Assembly (NCBI GenBank): GCA_008690995.1
Contig: VRMN01000011.1
Coordinates: forward strand, 248,001 to 312,000
DNA from: Porphyridium purpureum
Lineage: Eukaryota; Rhodophyta; Bangiophyceae; Porphyridiales; Porphyridiaceae
DNA: 64,000 bases
Direction: 5' to 3'
The notes beneath the pieces are model-generated. The model worked only from the letters and a program-made list of their open reading frames with translations, was not told the origin of the DNA and did not search any database. The translations under genes and the position numbers were made by a program. Of this stretch, positions 56,001-64,000 are shown piece after piece. Positions within the stretch are counted from its first letter, which is position 1; each line of letters starts with the position of its first letter.

Positions 56001-57346
56001 CGCGGTGGGTGGACTCCATCAAACTTTCAGATGGAAAAGAGTTCCCGAAATCACGTCTCGCCTTGCGAGAGTTTGCAAAATTGCAACCACATGGTTCCAT
56101 GCTTCGAGACTCACCTACGACATCACGATGGACTGTGCGCGTTCTGCTCTCAGTAGCACTTAATCAATCATGGTCCATATCATCCTCGGACGTCGAACAA
56201 GCCTTTCTTCAGAGCCAGCCTCTGAAACGTCGCGTTTTGGTGCAACCTCCAAAAGAAGCTGGTCTACCATCTGGTGTCCTCTGGCTTCTGAAGAAAGCCG
56301 CCTACGGTCTGGTGGATGCTGCGTACATCTGGTACGAGTCTCTCCGCGACGTGCTCGTCAACAAAATGCAAATGAAAGAGTCCATGGTAGACCCGTGCTT
56401 ATTTGTTGCGAACGAGGGTGCATGCACAACCCAAGTCGACGATATCTTAACCGTGGGCACGCCCCAATTTCTCGAAGCTCAAAAAGAAATTCGCAAGTAT
56501 CTACAGCTCCATCGAGAAAAACGTGAGAAGTTCATTTTCAACGGAGCCCAGCTCACAGTCAAGGAGAACTGTGTCAGTATTGATTTACAAGCGTATATCG
56601 AGAAATCTCGCATTGTGGCAGTGAGAATCACCACTTATAGTGACTTCCAGCGCTTCCGCGGCCAACTGCTATGGCTTGCTGCCAATTCGAGACCAGACTT
56701 AGCGTATCCTGCTGCACAACTCTCGCAAATCTCACAAGACATGTTCGACCATAAGGTGTACAAAGAGTTAGTAGCCCAAGCGCGGGGTGCAGTCTGCACA
56801 ATGCCATATTTGCACTTCAACCGCCTTCACGGCACCGTGGCAATTCAAGTATTTGCGGACGCCAGTTTCGCAAACAATGTTGACTTGAGCAGCCAGCTCG
56901 GCTTTATCATCTGTCTCGCGGACAGCCAAGGCCATTATAATATTGTGCACTGGCGCTCGGGAAAATCCCGCCGTGTTGTCAAATCGACTCTCGCAGCCGA
57001 GACGCTCGCAGTCATCGACGCATTCGACCACGCCGGTGCAGTGAAGCATATGCTCCAGGAACTAGGAATTCCCAGCCCGGAAGTTATTCTTTACACGGAC
57101 AATCGATCCGTATTTGACGCCATGTCCAAGCGCACGGCCTGCACCGAGAAAGCCGTACAGATATCTGTCGCCATCCTGCGACAAGCATTGCAAGAAGCAG
57201 CGCTCACCAAAATCGGACTTCTGTTGTCTGCTGACAATCCAGCCGATGCATTGACCAAAGCGCGCGGCAACTCTGAGCTAGACTCGCTCCTGCGTGCTGA
57301 AGTCTATCACCCTAAGGTTGTGGAATGGTTTGAAGTGAAAAAGTAA
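53015..57346 (+). CDS. Gag-Pol polyprotein of element C
   Basis: 1443 residues from the ATG at 53015 (the frame continues upstream from a TTG at 52916 without an ATG). Domains in order: Gag helical region (about residues 150-330), zinc knuckle CDICQSEKHFRRFC (CX2CX4HX4C, about 404), protease IVDSGASGGNLVG (about 479), integrase zinc-type (HVHFGHAHLDKI ... CKACQF) and core (DIAIDTVYFDG about 684, DRGTEF about 742), RT (DVEQAFLQSQP, LKKAAYGLVDA, a VDD box about 1140) and RNase H (VFADASFA, STLAAETLAV, TDNRSVFDA). Looks whole. Confidence 0.88.
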   Translation: MSQLSGSVLSTRVLEARELTEEYKAQMADKDTAEILESLQVMFTGEIIKNLGPVGQFSFYRWLVDKGVTIPEKDHGGNIIPVLFRLLPLLSVSQRDPGSTSNVQATVEVGSMEIQSDNDRSDVPYTDGTSQGARVAMSKSEETFMRRYSAFTKAYQSVDSKFYGTDEENFAAWRMQLVNHLALHNLDDQYTAQVIQACLAGDALTFYLGTYVDEDLTKFTIADVLVGLRDHFYTIEKLERLQEQWEKANFAEFQANNSNISEVENFKSLTQRLKRIQPNLKKPYRSHEMLRDKYKQIMFRHPVYERLVMTPLPTSADALCSKIEALLLHMQPSTVSPKPQLAFTAQQTSRAPMAQPNHSVTLYQERYRRSHAKPQANRARSTPRPISIASASNPRTAHGTQLLCDICQSEKHFRRFCPDKEAKRKFYTANSNYMVADFLGSDSSSGADASDSTDDVTHTDLVWLSPSLVLFQHDTAFVIVDSGASGGNLVGERFCQARQTVQVTAPPRRVKMGTSVFDTRGQAKIVMLDIGGAKLEFFADVIQLDIPPLLGWREQKARHMTLDAGAGILTALADSEQLNFRVHTIAGLPCILLPNPENPDSIKEQRDDIVLFTATELRRLHVHFGHAHLDKIRDLLQRSGQRLTSAEIRWYADIVQKCKACQFYADVPRRPIVAMPVNPFFNRDIAIDTVYFDGLAVLHIVCKGTKYARNPVLRRTDAVTVISTFYTSWITIFGIPATLSMDRGTEFLNATLLEFCDGLGIVMRPAATAAAWSIGVVERHHKPLKTVYFRLKTTFPDRDCELLLAQAEFALNATLGNRDTCPFLLVFGQLPVFPLGTVQDQHKMTTDRHMAMEVARRTTEGIIATRRIREATHTSVSESAPALLSRGDRVLFWRPSERAWVGPATVVHVHGDAKTVKVEYKTRNYHPALHQVKLFVADQVLWADETETFSKILQVSEHSLRRKCDFTISRAKEIDGWHAKGVVEAIRTTERANLDTRWVDSIKLSDGKEFPKSRLALREFAKLQPHGSMLRDSPTTSRWTVRVLLSVALNQSWSISSSDVEQAFLQSQPLKRRVLVQPPKEAGLPSGVLWLLKKAAYGLVDAAYIWYESLRDVLVNKMQMKESMVDPCLFVANEGACTTQVDDILTVGTPQFLEAQKEIRKYLQLHREKREKFIFNGAQLTVKENCVSIDLQAYIEKSRIVAVRITTYSDFQRFRGQLLWLAANSRPDLAYPAAQLSQISQDMFDHKVYKELVAQARGAVCTMPYLHFNRLHGTVAIQVFADASFANNVDLSSQLGFIICLADSQGHYNIVHWRSGKSRRVVKSTLAAETLAVIDAFDHAGAVKHMLQELGIPSPEVILYTDNRSVFDAMSKRTACTEKAVQISVAILRQALQEAALTKIGLLLSADNPADALTKARGNSELDSLLRAEVYHPKVVEWFEVKK

Positions 57347-57777
57347 AGTACACTGCACTTTATGGGTGTTCACTTACACACCAATATAGATTCTGACGGA
57401 AATTGAACTGTTCCGTGGGTCTGAAGGAAGGTGAACAGGAAGCAACAGTTTTCGTCGATTACGCTGTCTGTCGTCGTGTCCCACGCGGTGGTTACGTGTT
57501 ACAAGCCAAATGCGCTTCGCCCACAAGCTTGTGCGGGCATGAAGGGCAACGCGTGAGGGTTTGATGTTTTATTCTTTTTCTTTGTTTGTTTGAGTCTGTT
57601 GAATTCAGCAATTTTCGAGTGCGTGTTTTTGTCCTGAGAAGGTTTTTCCGCCGTGCTGATTTGAATTTGTTTCTTCTATTCTAAGTACTCCATTTCGTTG
57701 TCCAAGACTCACGTTGATGTAACAATTCCGTGTCGCCTCGGTTGATGCGCTCATGCCACAAAAGGAAAAGGGTTGTG
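57347..57777 (+). other. Untranslated 3' part of element C
   Basis: 431 bases between the polyprotein stop and the 3' LTR, T-rich with a purine tract just before the LTR. It holds no frame of interest and is part of the element. Confidence 0.7.
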
Positions 57778-57977
57778 TGTCGCTACCGAGGTATGTGGGT
57801 ACAGTTGCCTGCGAGATAAGATAGCGGCCGGTCTGGCAAACCTGTGGCGACAGTGGTAGAGAGAGAGAGAGAGAGTGGACAGAGAGTAGTCAAGAGGACT
57901 TATAGTTCCCGGCCCATGGTAGCGGGTGAGAGCCCCCCAAAGCTGACTACTCGTCCACACGGAAGATAGCAACAACA
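57778..57977 (+). repeat. 3' LTR of element C
   Basis: 200 bp, near-identical to 52702-52901, followed by GACTC. Confidence 0.9.
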
Positions 57978-58177
57978 GACTCACAGGGATCCATTCCGGT
58001 ATTTCGGGGAGAAAGTTTTTGGAGCCAATATTTAGAGGTTGAAACTGAAAGAGGTGTGCACAGAGTGTCGAAACAGGCTTGGGAGTGTTGCGATGGGTGT
58101 GTTTCGTGCGTACAGTTTTGTTTGAATAGGAATGGGAAAAAGCGTGGAATTTTAGGGTTCCGCCCCGAGAGACGCCG

Positions 58178-58201
58178 TAGGGTTTTGAGTACAAAACCCT
58201 A
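58178..58201. repeat. Perfect hairpin in the LTR
   Basis: TAGGGTTTTG, loop AGTA, CAAAACCCTA: a 10-bp perfect stem. The same sequence is at 63142-63165 in the 3' LTR. TTTTAGGG nearby is telomere-like but single-copy. Confidence 0.85.
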
Positions 58202-58470
58202 GAAAGTTCTATGATGAAAGATTGTTCGAGAAGCGTGATGATCTCGGACCTGCGAAATGTTTGTCATTGTCGTTTTGTGTGGCCTTGTGCAAAGGTCAAA
58301 GGCCGGCCGAAGCTTCTGGATTCGTTCTTGACGCGCCCTCCCGGCCATTTTCCGGATACGTGGCCGGCTGTGGTTGCGAGTTGTGGAACGAATCAAAACC
58401 TGTGGTGGAAATTCGTCCTGTTGGAGAAATTTGTTCTCCCGTCCTTGCTGGAAAGAGCAAGGACGAAGGG

Positions 58471-58478
58471 TATAAAAG
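58471..58478 (+). promoter_or_regulatory. TATA box in the 5' LTR of element D
   Basis: TATAAAAG preceded by GAAGGG, in the middle of the LTR as expected for the U3/R promoter of a retrotransposon. Repeated at 63435-63442. Confidence 0.65.
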
Positions 58479-58939
58479 GACGAAGGGGCAAGCTGGTTCC
58501 CAGGAATTTCCAGGTCAAGGTAGAAGAAGAGGTAAGGGCAAATAGAATAAAAAGAGAATTGGTTAGTTGGATTGAGGCAGTCGTTGGAAGACTTGGGTTG
58601 GATTTGCGGGAGAGGCACGCTAGCGTGTTGTGCGAGCGGATATCGGTCTGGAGTGTTTTTAAAAAGGCAGCTGGGGTTTAAAAGTACCTTCCATCACCCT
58701 TCACTTGTCAAGACCGGTCCACTCCCTCTCGTAGTCCCCTATAAGTTGAATTTTCTGTCCTCTCTTCCTTTCTAGCCACTTTTCTCTGATTGTCCTGCTT
58801 GTCCTTCCGTTCGTTTCGGTGTGTCGGTTCGTCATCGGTTTGTCAGTTTCCGGGGTGTGGTGGTTTCCAGTTCCTGTTATCGGTGAAGCGGTCCGGTTTT
58901 GTTGATTCGGTTACAAAGCGGAGAGGGAGAAATTCCAAG

Positions 58940-58947
58940 TGGTATCA
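58940..58947 (+). promoter_or_regulatory. Primer-binding-like site of element D
   Basis: TGGTATCA directly follows the LTR end (…TTCCAAG). It matches the start of the initiator-methionine tRNA-complementary site used by many plant LTR elements. Confidence 0.6.
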
Positions 58948-58968
58948 TCGCCCGGTTGTTTGGAGAGA

Positions 58969-59916
58969 ATGGAAAGCCATGAAATGGAAATGAATGTCCC
59001 GCAGGAGAATGCGGCATGGATTGAGGCAGCTAATCAGCTGCATGCGCGCATTGCGGGACAGGAGATGATGATGGCACAAGTGCAGGAAGCGAATCGTAAC
59101 CTCCATGAAATGATGCAAGTTTTGTTGCGCCAGCAGACCGTGGCGTCTGGGTCTGGTGACAACGATCGTGCCATGGCCGCGTTAATTGGGCGCAGTTTGA
59201 GAAAGTTTGATGGTCAGCGTGACAAGCTCGTTGTCAATGAATGGCTGATGCGAATGAAGAGCGACCTGGATATCTGCATGCCCGCAGGTGCTTTGGACTC
59301 GCAGAAAGTGATTGTTGCAAGTCGCTTTTTCGAGAGGGACGCAGCGCTGCTTTGGGCAGCTCGTCCGGAGGAGCAGAGAAAGGGCCTTGCAGAGGCCGGA
59401 TGGGATGCGTTCGCAAACTTCGTGCGCACAGCGTTTGAGCCGCCGCAGGCGCATTTGACAGCGCGCACCAATCTGTATCAGTTGAAGCAAGGGAAAATGA
59501 CGGTCGCAGAATTTGAGCAGAATCTCAGGATGACAGCGTTGTCAGTTGAAGATGTGACAGATGCAGAACTGAACACCATCTTCACGCTGGGCTTGAAGGA
59601 GAAACTGCGTATTGAGGTGGCCCGTCAGGACACAAGGACCTTGGAAGAATCACTGAAAGTTGCGTTGGCAGCTGAGCAGGTTGCAAAGTTCGGAGGAGAT
59701 ATGAGTCAAGTGATCAAGAACTCGTCATCGACTCATAGCAGGGCGTTCTCGTCGCATTCTGGTAGCGCACCAATGGATTTGGGAGCCATGGACAAGCGGA
59801 AGTCTGGCAAGACCAAAGTGAAGTGTTACCATTGTGGAGAACGTGGACACATTAAGCCCAAATGCCCTAAATTGAAGGAGCGCTTGGCAGGTGGTCCGCC
59901 AGAGCCGGAAAACTAA
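58969..59916 (+). CDS. Gag protein of element D
   Basis: 315 residues. The domain from about residue 75 to 225 (FDGQRDKLVVNEWLMRMKSD, ALLWAARPEEQRKG, WDAFANFVRTAFEPPQAHLT, LKQGKMTVAEFEQNLRMTAL) has the pattern of the Ty3-like Retrotrans_gag family. The zinc knuckle CYHCGERGHIKPKC is near residue 286. The frame is open upstream to a GTG at 58939, which overlaps the primer-binding site; ATG 58969 is used. Gag and Pol are not in one frame; how Pol is expressed is unknown. Looks whole. Confidence 0.82.
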   Translation: MESHEMEMNVPQENAAWIEAANQLHARIAGQEMMMAQVQEANRNLHEMMQVLLRQQTVASGSGDNDRAMAALIGRSLRKFDGQRDKLVVNEWLMRMKSDLDICMPAGALDSQKVIVASRFFERDAALLWAARPEEQRKGLAEAGWDAFANFVRTAFEPPQAHLTARTNLYQLKQGKMTVAEFEQNLRMTALSVEDVTDAELNTIFTLGLKEKLRIEVARQDTRTLEESLKVALAAEQVAKFGGDMSQVIKNSSSTHSRAFSSHSGSAPMDLGAMDKRKSGKTKVKCYHCGERGHIKPKCPKLKERLAGGPPEPEN

Positions 59917-59954
59917 GACCTCGAGAGCCAAGACAGGAGGAGATCTCGAGGGGA

Positions 59955-62900
59955 ATGGAGCCTCCTGTAATGGGTGTTGTGGAAGGTGTTGCGCACGAGG
60001 GTGCGAGGTCAAGGCTCTTCTACAAACATGGGAAAGTGAGTGGTTCAAAAATCGACTTCTTGATTGACAGTGGAGCGTCGCATAATTTCCTGGGGTCCCG
60101 ATTCTTGGACGCAAGCGTAAAGTCCAGTTGCGATGAATGCATGGTCGAGCTTGCGGGAGGACAGAGAATGAAGGTGCACGGCCCCATTGTGCTTGCGGTG
60201 GACCTCGGTTTCTGGATAGGGAACGTCGAGTTTTATATCGGTCCCATTCGTATGGATGCCATCTTAGGGTGGAAATGGCTCAAGATGGTGAATCCTAAGA
60301 TTGATTGGCAGAAGGGACTGATGGAAACGAGGCCCGAGGGGAAGGAAATATGCACGTTGGAAAATGTTGAAGAAGTGGTTCCCGAGCTTGACGGGAAAAA
60401 TCAGAGCGTGGCTGCTTCGGAACACGAGTTGACTCACATGCCTATGCAAAGAGACTGTGAGACGTGTGTCGTGGCGAAGATAAAGCGACGCCCGGCCCGA
60501 AGGCTGGAGAAAGATGTCAGTGCATTGTCATTCAATGATGAAGTCGGAATTGACTTGGTGGAGCCTGGGCGAAATGTGAAGTCGGTAGATGGTTCAAAGT
60601 TTATTTTGACGCATATCGACAGAGCCACAGGATGGGTGACATTGGCGGGGCTACGTGCGAAAACCCACACGGCGGTTGCGGACGCTTGGAAAAGTGTGCA
60701 AGCCGGGAGAGGATGGCCGAAGGTTTTGCGAACGGATGATGGGAATGAGTTCAAGGGAGATGTGGGGAGACTGGTGCGTGAACACCTCATAAAGCACGAG
60801 GTGGGGATTCCGTACAGGCCAAACAGTCATGCTGAACAGGAGCGGTTTCACCACACGCTGAATCAGGGAATCCGTGCGAATCTTGTGCAGGCCGGACTCG
60901 GGAAGCGTTGGTTCATGCACGCCGCGCAGCATTTTGCGTTCATGACGAATAGACTTCACGTGGGCAGGAAGTCTGGAAAGACGCCGTTTGAATTACGACG
61001 TGGTGAAAAATGGTCGCCGAGAAATCTTAGTTTGCCATTCGGGTGCAAGGTGGTCTACAAAGATGATCAGCCTGACAATAAGTATGCACCGCGAGGAAAA
61101 GTTGGCATTCTCGTCGGCGTTGGAGAGCATCCGATGGCAATTTTGGTGCTTCCTCGGGATGACTGGACGAGTGAGACCCCAAAAGTAATTCGCACTCAGG
61201 ATTTTAAGGCATTTACCCATGAGTTCCCTTTAAAGGGAATTGAACGAGAGATGGTGAGCCTGAGCCAGCAGGAAGAGTTGCCAGAAGTGGACGAACCATC
61301 CGCGGTTGAAGCGGTGCAGGACTTGGATCGTCGTATCGATGCTCTCAGAGCTCGAGAAGCGGAGCTTGAGAAAGAGATCGAGGCATTGAAAGTGAGAGTG
61401 GTTGACGAGGAACGGGCAGCAGGCACGGGTGGTCCAGTGACGATCCCACAGTTGAACTTAACGACTTTGCTGAAAACTGGAGCGGCGTTAGCGTCTGAGC
61501 AAGGACGAGCCGCGATGGAAAAAGAAGTCAAATCCATGCTGAGATTTGGGGTATGGGATGAGAATCCCTTGACGCTGGAGGAGGCCCGGAGGCAACCTGG
61601 TGCTCGTTTCGTACGCACACATTTCATTTTCGGTCTGAAATTTGCTGAGATGCCGGAAGAATTTCGCAAGGTGAAGTGCCGCTTGGTGGCCGGGGGAAAC
61701 AGGATATGGGGGTCCGATGGAGCTGCGACGAATGACATTTTTGATTATGAGACGCCTGCTGGTTTGTCAGCTATCCGAATGATAATAGCTGTGGCTGCAA
61801 TTCTGGGCCTTCAGATTGTTAGTTTCGACATCAGCTCGGCATACCTCCATGCGGACCTGTCTGGGCCACCTACGTTTGCATACTTACCGCGTGAAATTTG
61901 TGATTCAAAAGACACAGTAGTCAGGCTGAGAAAGGCGCTGTATGGCTTGCCCAGGAGCGGCTCGGATTTCTCACAAGATGCTCGGAGGAGATTGCAAAAG
62001 TTCCAGTGGAAGCTCGTGCATGGTGAAAAGAATGTGTACGTCCGGAGAAATGCTGCAAGTTCGTCAGTTGCGTTGTTGGCTCTGTACGTGGATGATGGTC
62101 TATTAGCCTGTCGAGAGGAGGAACGCCCAGGAATCATCGAAGAATTGAAACAAGAGTTTCTCATAGAAAAAGCACCAGAACTATTGACGGAAGGAGGATC
62201 CTTGAGATTCCTGGGGACGAGCATTTCCCTCAAAAATGGGAGCGTGAGTTTGGCGAATCAAGAGTATCAAGATGTGGTCATTCGGGAATTTGAGCAGGAT
62301 ATTAGACGCGTATTGCGTGCCGTGAAGTCACCATCTGAGAAGCTAGATGGCGAGGAAGTTCTGAATTATCAAGTCATCTGGAAGACTTTGAAAGTAAGAG
62401 AACACGTCGGGAGGCTGATGTGGCTCGCCAGAACGGTTCGACCTGATATTGCGTATGCAGTCGGTATGATTGCCCGGTACGTTGACAAGTGGAATGTGGC
62501 AGCAGAAAGGCTGCTCGTACGAGTCGTGCAGTATTTGAAAACACCTCGGGAAGCATTGGAGTATCACGTGTTGGGGAATCTCAAGGAAGGCATCAGAATG
62601 GTGAACATTCTTGGATACACGGATGCTGACTTTGCTGGTTGTCCAGAGAGTCGTGTGTCGACTTCTGGAAGAGCAACGTACTTAGTTGCTGGAGATTACA
62701 AGTACCTAGTGGATTGGTCTTCAAGAAAGCAGCGTTTCGTGAGCTCGTCGACTTCAGAGTCGGAGCTGGCCGCCCTAGAGGAAACTGTGCAACTCTCGTT
62801 GTTTCCTGCATTGTCTTTCTTGCGAAGTATACGTGACGGAGAGTTCTCGGTGATTTTGATGTGTGACAATCAAGCTGTGATGCGAGCAATAGAGATGGGG

Positions 62901-63119
62901 TACTCGCCAAAGTTGCATCATATGGCGATAACCCGAGCAACAGATTTGGCCTGGTTGCATCAGGTGTGCGAAAAGCAGAAACTTGTGAAACTGGCATTTG
63001 TGAAGACGGACGAAAATGTGGCGGACTTAATGACCAAGGCCTTATTTCCGGAGGGCCACATTAAGTGCTGGGAGAAGTTACGCGTCCCTCAGACCGGAAG
63101 GAGGAGCGTGGAATTTTAG
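59955..63119 (+). CDS. Pol protein of element D (protease, integrase, RT, RNase H)
   Basis: 1054 residues from an ATG at 59955, 38 bases after the Gag stop and in another frame. Order: protease FLIDSGASHNFLG (about residue 35), integrase zinc-type region (ending RDCETCVVAKIKRRP) and core (NDEVGIDL about 194, RTDDGNEF about 260), RT (SFDISSAYLHAD about 624, KALYGLPRSGSDF, YVDDGLLACREE about 711), RNase H (YTDADFAGCPES, STSESELAALEET). Integrase before RT means Copia order. Looks whole. Confidence 0.85.
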   Translation: MEPPVMGVVEGVAHEGARSRLFYKHGKVSGSKIDFLIDSGASHNFLGSRFLDASVKSSCDECMVELAGGQRMKVHGPIVLAVDLGFWIGNVEFYIGPIRMDAILGWKWLKMVNPKIDWQKGLMETRPEGKEICTLENVEEVVPELDGKNQSVAASEHELTHMPMQRDCETCVVAKIKRRPARRLEKDVSALSFNDEVGIDLVEPGRNVKSVDGSKFILTHIDRATGWVTLAGLRAKTHTAVADAWKSVQAGRGWPKVLRTDDGNEFKGDVGRLVREHLIKHEVGIPYRPNSHAEQERFHHTLNQGIRANLVQAGLGKRWFMHAAQHFAFMTNRLHVGRKSGKTPFELRRGEKWSPRNLSLPFGCKVVYKDDQPDNKYAPRGKVGILVGVGEHPMAILVLPRDDWTSETPKVIRTQDFKAFTHEFPLKGIEREMVSLSQQEELPEVDEPSAVEAVQDLDRRIDALRAREAELEKEIEALKVRVVDEERAAGTGGPVTIPQLNLTTLLKTGAALASEQGRAAMEKEVKSMLRFGVWDENPLTLEEARRQPGARFVRTHFIFGLKFAEMPEEFRKVKCRLVAGGNRIWGSDGAATNDIFDYETPAGLSAIRMIIAVAAILGLQIVSFDISSAYLHADLSGPPTFAYLPREICDSKDTVVRLRKALYGLPRSGSDFSQDARRRLQKFQWKLVHGEKNVYVRRNAASSSVALLALYVDDGLLACREEERPGIIEELKQEFLIEKAPELLTEGGSLRFLGTSISLKNGSVSLANQEYQDVVIREFEQDIRRVLRAVKSPSEKLDGEEVLNYQVIWKTLKVREHVGRLMWLARTVRPDIAYAVGMIARYVDKWNVAAERLLVRVVQYLKTPREALEYHVLGNLKEGIRMVNILGYTDADFAGCPESRVSTSGRATYLVAGDYKYLVDWSSRKQRFVSSSTSESELAALEETVQLSLFPALSFLRSIRDGEFSVILMCDNQAVMRAIEMGYSPKLHHMAITRATDLAWLHQVCEKQKLVKLAFVKTDENVADLMTKALFPEGHIKCWEKLRVPQTGRRSVEF

Positions 63120-63903
63120 GGTTCCGCCCCGAGAGACGCCGTAGGGTTTTGAGTACAAAACCCTAGAAAGTTCTATGATGAAAGATTGTTCGAGAAGCGT
63201 GATGATCTCGGACCTGCGAAATGTTTGTCATTGTCGTTTTGTGTGGCCTTGTGCAAAGGTCAAAGGCCGGCCGAAGCTTCTGGATTCGTTCTTGACGCGC
63301 CCTCCCGGCCATTTTCCGGATACGTGGCCGGCTGTGGTTGCGAGTTGTGGAACGAATCAAAACCTGTGGTGGAAATTCGTCCTGTTGGAGAAATTTGTTC
63401 TCCCGTCCTTGCTGGAAAGAGCAAGGACGAAGGGTATAAAAGGACGAAGGGGCAAGCTGGTTCCCAGGAATTTCCAGGTCAAGGTAGAAGAAGAGGTAAG
63501 GGCAAACAGAATAAAAAGAGAATTGGTTAGTTGGATTGAGGCAGTCGTTGGAAGACTTGGGTTGGATTTGCGGGAGAGGCACGCTAGCGTGTTGTGCGAG
63601 CGGATATCGGTCTGGAGTGTTTTTAAAAAGGCAGCTGGGGTTTAAAAGTACCTTCCATCACCCTTCACTTGTCAAGACCGGTCCACTCCCTCTCGTAGTC
63701 CCCTATAAGTTGAATTTTCTGTCCTCTCTTCCTTTCTAGCCACTTTTCTCTGATTGTCCTGCTTGTCCTTCCGTTCGTTTCGGTGTGTCGGTTCGTCATC
63801 GGTTTGTCAGTTTCCGGGGTGTGGTGGTTTCCAGTTCCTGTTATCGGTGAAGCGGTCCGGTTTTGTTGATTCGGTTACAAAGCGGAGAGGGAGAAATTCC
63901 AAG
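63107..63903 (+). repeat. 3' LTR of element D (about 797 bp)
   Basis: Matches 58143-58939 with a single visible difference. The flank beyond it (63904-64000) shows no feature. Confidence 0.85.
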
Positions 63904-64000
63904 AAAAGGCATCCAAAGTCTTGATTTCCATTGAAATCATCCTTAAGTACAGTCGGCTTTTCAGGGGCGTCATCACTACGCAGAGGAAGCGACCCTGGAA

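Larger units (their letters stand above)
52702..57977 (+). mobile_element. Copia-order LTR retrotransposon C, looks whole
   Basis: A 5276-bp element of a family different from A/B. It has 200-bp LTRs (52702-52901 and 57778-57977; both TGTCGCTACC... to ...AGCAACAACA, TG/CA ended) and a perfect 5-bp target duplication GACTC on both sides (52697-52701, 57978-57982). The LTRs differ at about two positions by eye, so the insertion is young. One gag-pol frame from 53015. A purine-rich run (AAAAGGAAAAGGG) precedes the 3' LTR. Integrase precedes RT, so it is of Ty1/Copia order; the pol sequences are well diverged from those of A and B. Looks whole. Confidence 0.93.
58143..58939 (+). repeat. 5' LTR of element D (about 797 bp)
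   Basis: Begins CGTGGAATTTTAGGG and ends AATTCCAAG. Contains a TATA box (58471-58478) and a 10-bp hairpin (58178-58201). Long open frames inside it on both strands are not considered genes. Confidence 0.85.
58143..63903 (+). mobile_element. LTR retrotransposon D with long LTRs, separate gag and pol, looks whole
   Basis: A roughly 5.76-kb element with LTRs of about 797 bp (about 58143-58939 and 63107-63903). Exact ends are ambiguous by two bases: the flanks fit a duplication of AAAAG or GAAAA. The two LTRs differ at one position that I can see, so the insertion is very young. Gag (58969-59916) and Pol (59955-63119) are separate frames; Pol has protease-integrase-RT-RNaseH (Copia order). A TGGTATCA primer-binding-like site (58940-58947) follows the 5' LTR, and a purine tract (GGAAGGAGGAG) precedes the 3' LTR. 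It is unrelated at sequence level to elements A-C as far as I can see. Confidence 0.9.

Noticed and set aside
58155-58162. TTTTAGGG as telomere repeat
   Set aside because: Single copy only, part of the LTR sequence in both copies.
58211-58681. 156-codon frame in the LTRs of element D (also at 63175-63645)
   Set aside because: Lies wholly within the repeated LTR, so it is duplicated with it; no protein pattern.

Overview
The window looks like nuclear DNA from a unicellular red alga of the Porphyridium type. The evidence is a nuclear phycobilisome linker gene with a plastid presequence, plastid-targeted proteins beside ordinary eukaryotic genes (FEN1, eL28, CstF77, Rab3GAP2, MRG, COQ5), GC-rich and almost intronless genes packed about one per 1.5-2 kb, and a block of young LTR retrotransposons. 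The organism name is an inference. No ribosomal RNA, tRNA, CRISPR or plasmid feature was found.

Left part (1 to about 37.6 kb) is a dense gene region. In order: PfkB-type sugar kinase with a C-terminal ABM domain (partial), RRP7-like rRNA processing factor, CstF77, a doubtful small ORF, an OPR-type helical-repeat protein, acetoacetyl-CoA synthetase, a two-exon COQ5 methyltransferase head-to-head with an SLX9-like gene, a plastid thioredoxin-like protein, a voltage-sensor cation channel with an unusual pore loop, an acidic plastid membrane protein, FEN1, eL28, homogentisate prenyltransferase, pyruvate carboxylase, a two-repeat plastid protein, an MRG protein whose last exon overlaps it tail-to-tail, a bL31m-like mitoribosomal protein, a soluble ABC ATPase, an unknown protein, a type II membrane sulfotransferase, Rab3GAP2 and a phycobilisome linker. 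Several single-exon reading frames extend upstream without an ATG; starts given here are the first plausible in-frame ATG. Two introns were inferred by eye, in COQ5 and the MRG gene.

Middle part (about 37.6 to 42.3 kb) has no gene I can support. From about 38.2 kb it becomes AT-rich with homopolymer runs.

Right part (42.3 to 63.9 kb) is almost entirely LTR retrotransposons with Copia-order pol. Two near-identical copies lie head-to-head: the minus-strand copy sits inside the 5' LTR of the plus-strand copy, flanked by a 5-bp target duplication (TGGCC). Next is a different element with 200-bp LTRs and target duplication GACTC, then a third family with LTRs of about 797 bp and separate gag and pol frames. 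LTR pairs are identical or nearly so by eye, so all the insertions look recent.

Functionally the host genes are mostly housekeeping and plastid genes with no operon-like logic. A few connections are suggestive: HPT (plastid tocopherol/quinone branch), COQ5 (mitochondrial ubiquinone), the PBS linker and the two-repeat protein (plastid light harvesting, the second unproven), and a sulfotransferase that would fit an alga making sulfated extracellular polysaccharide.
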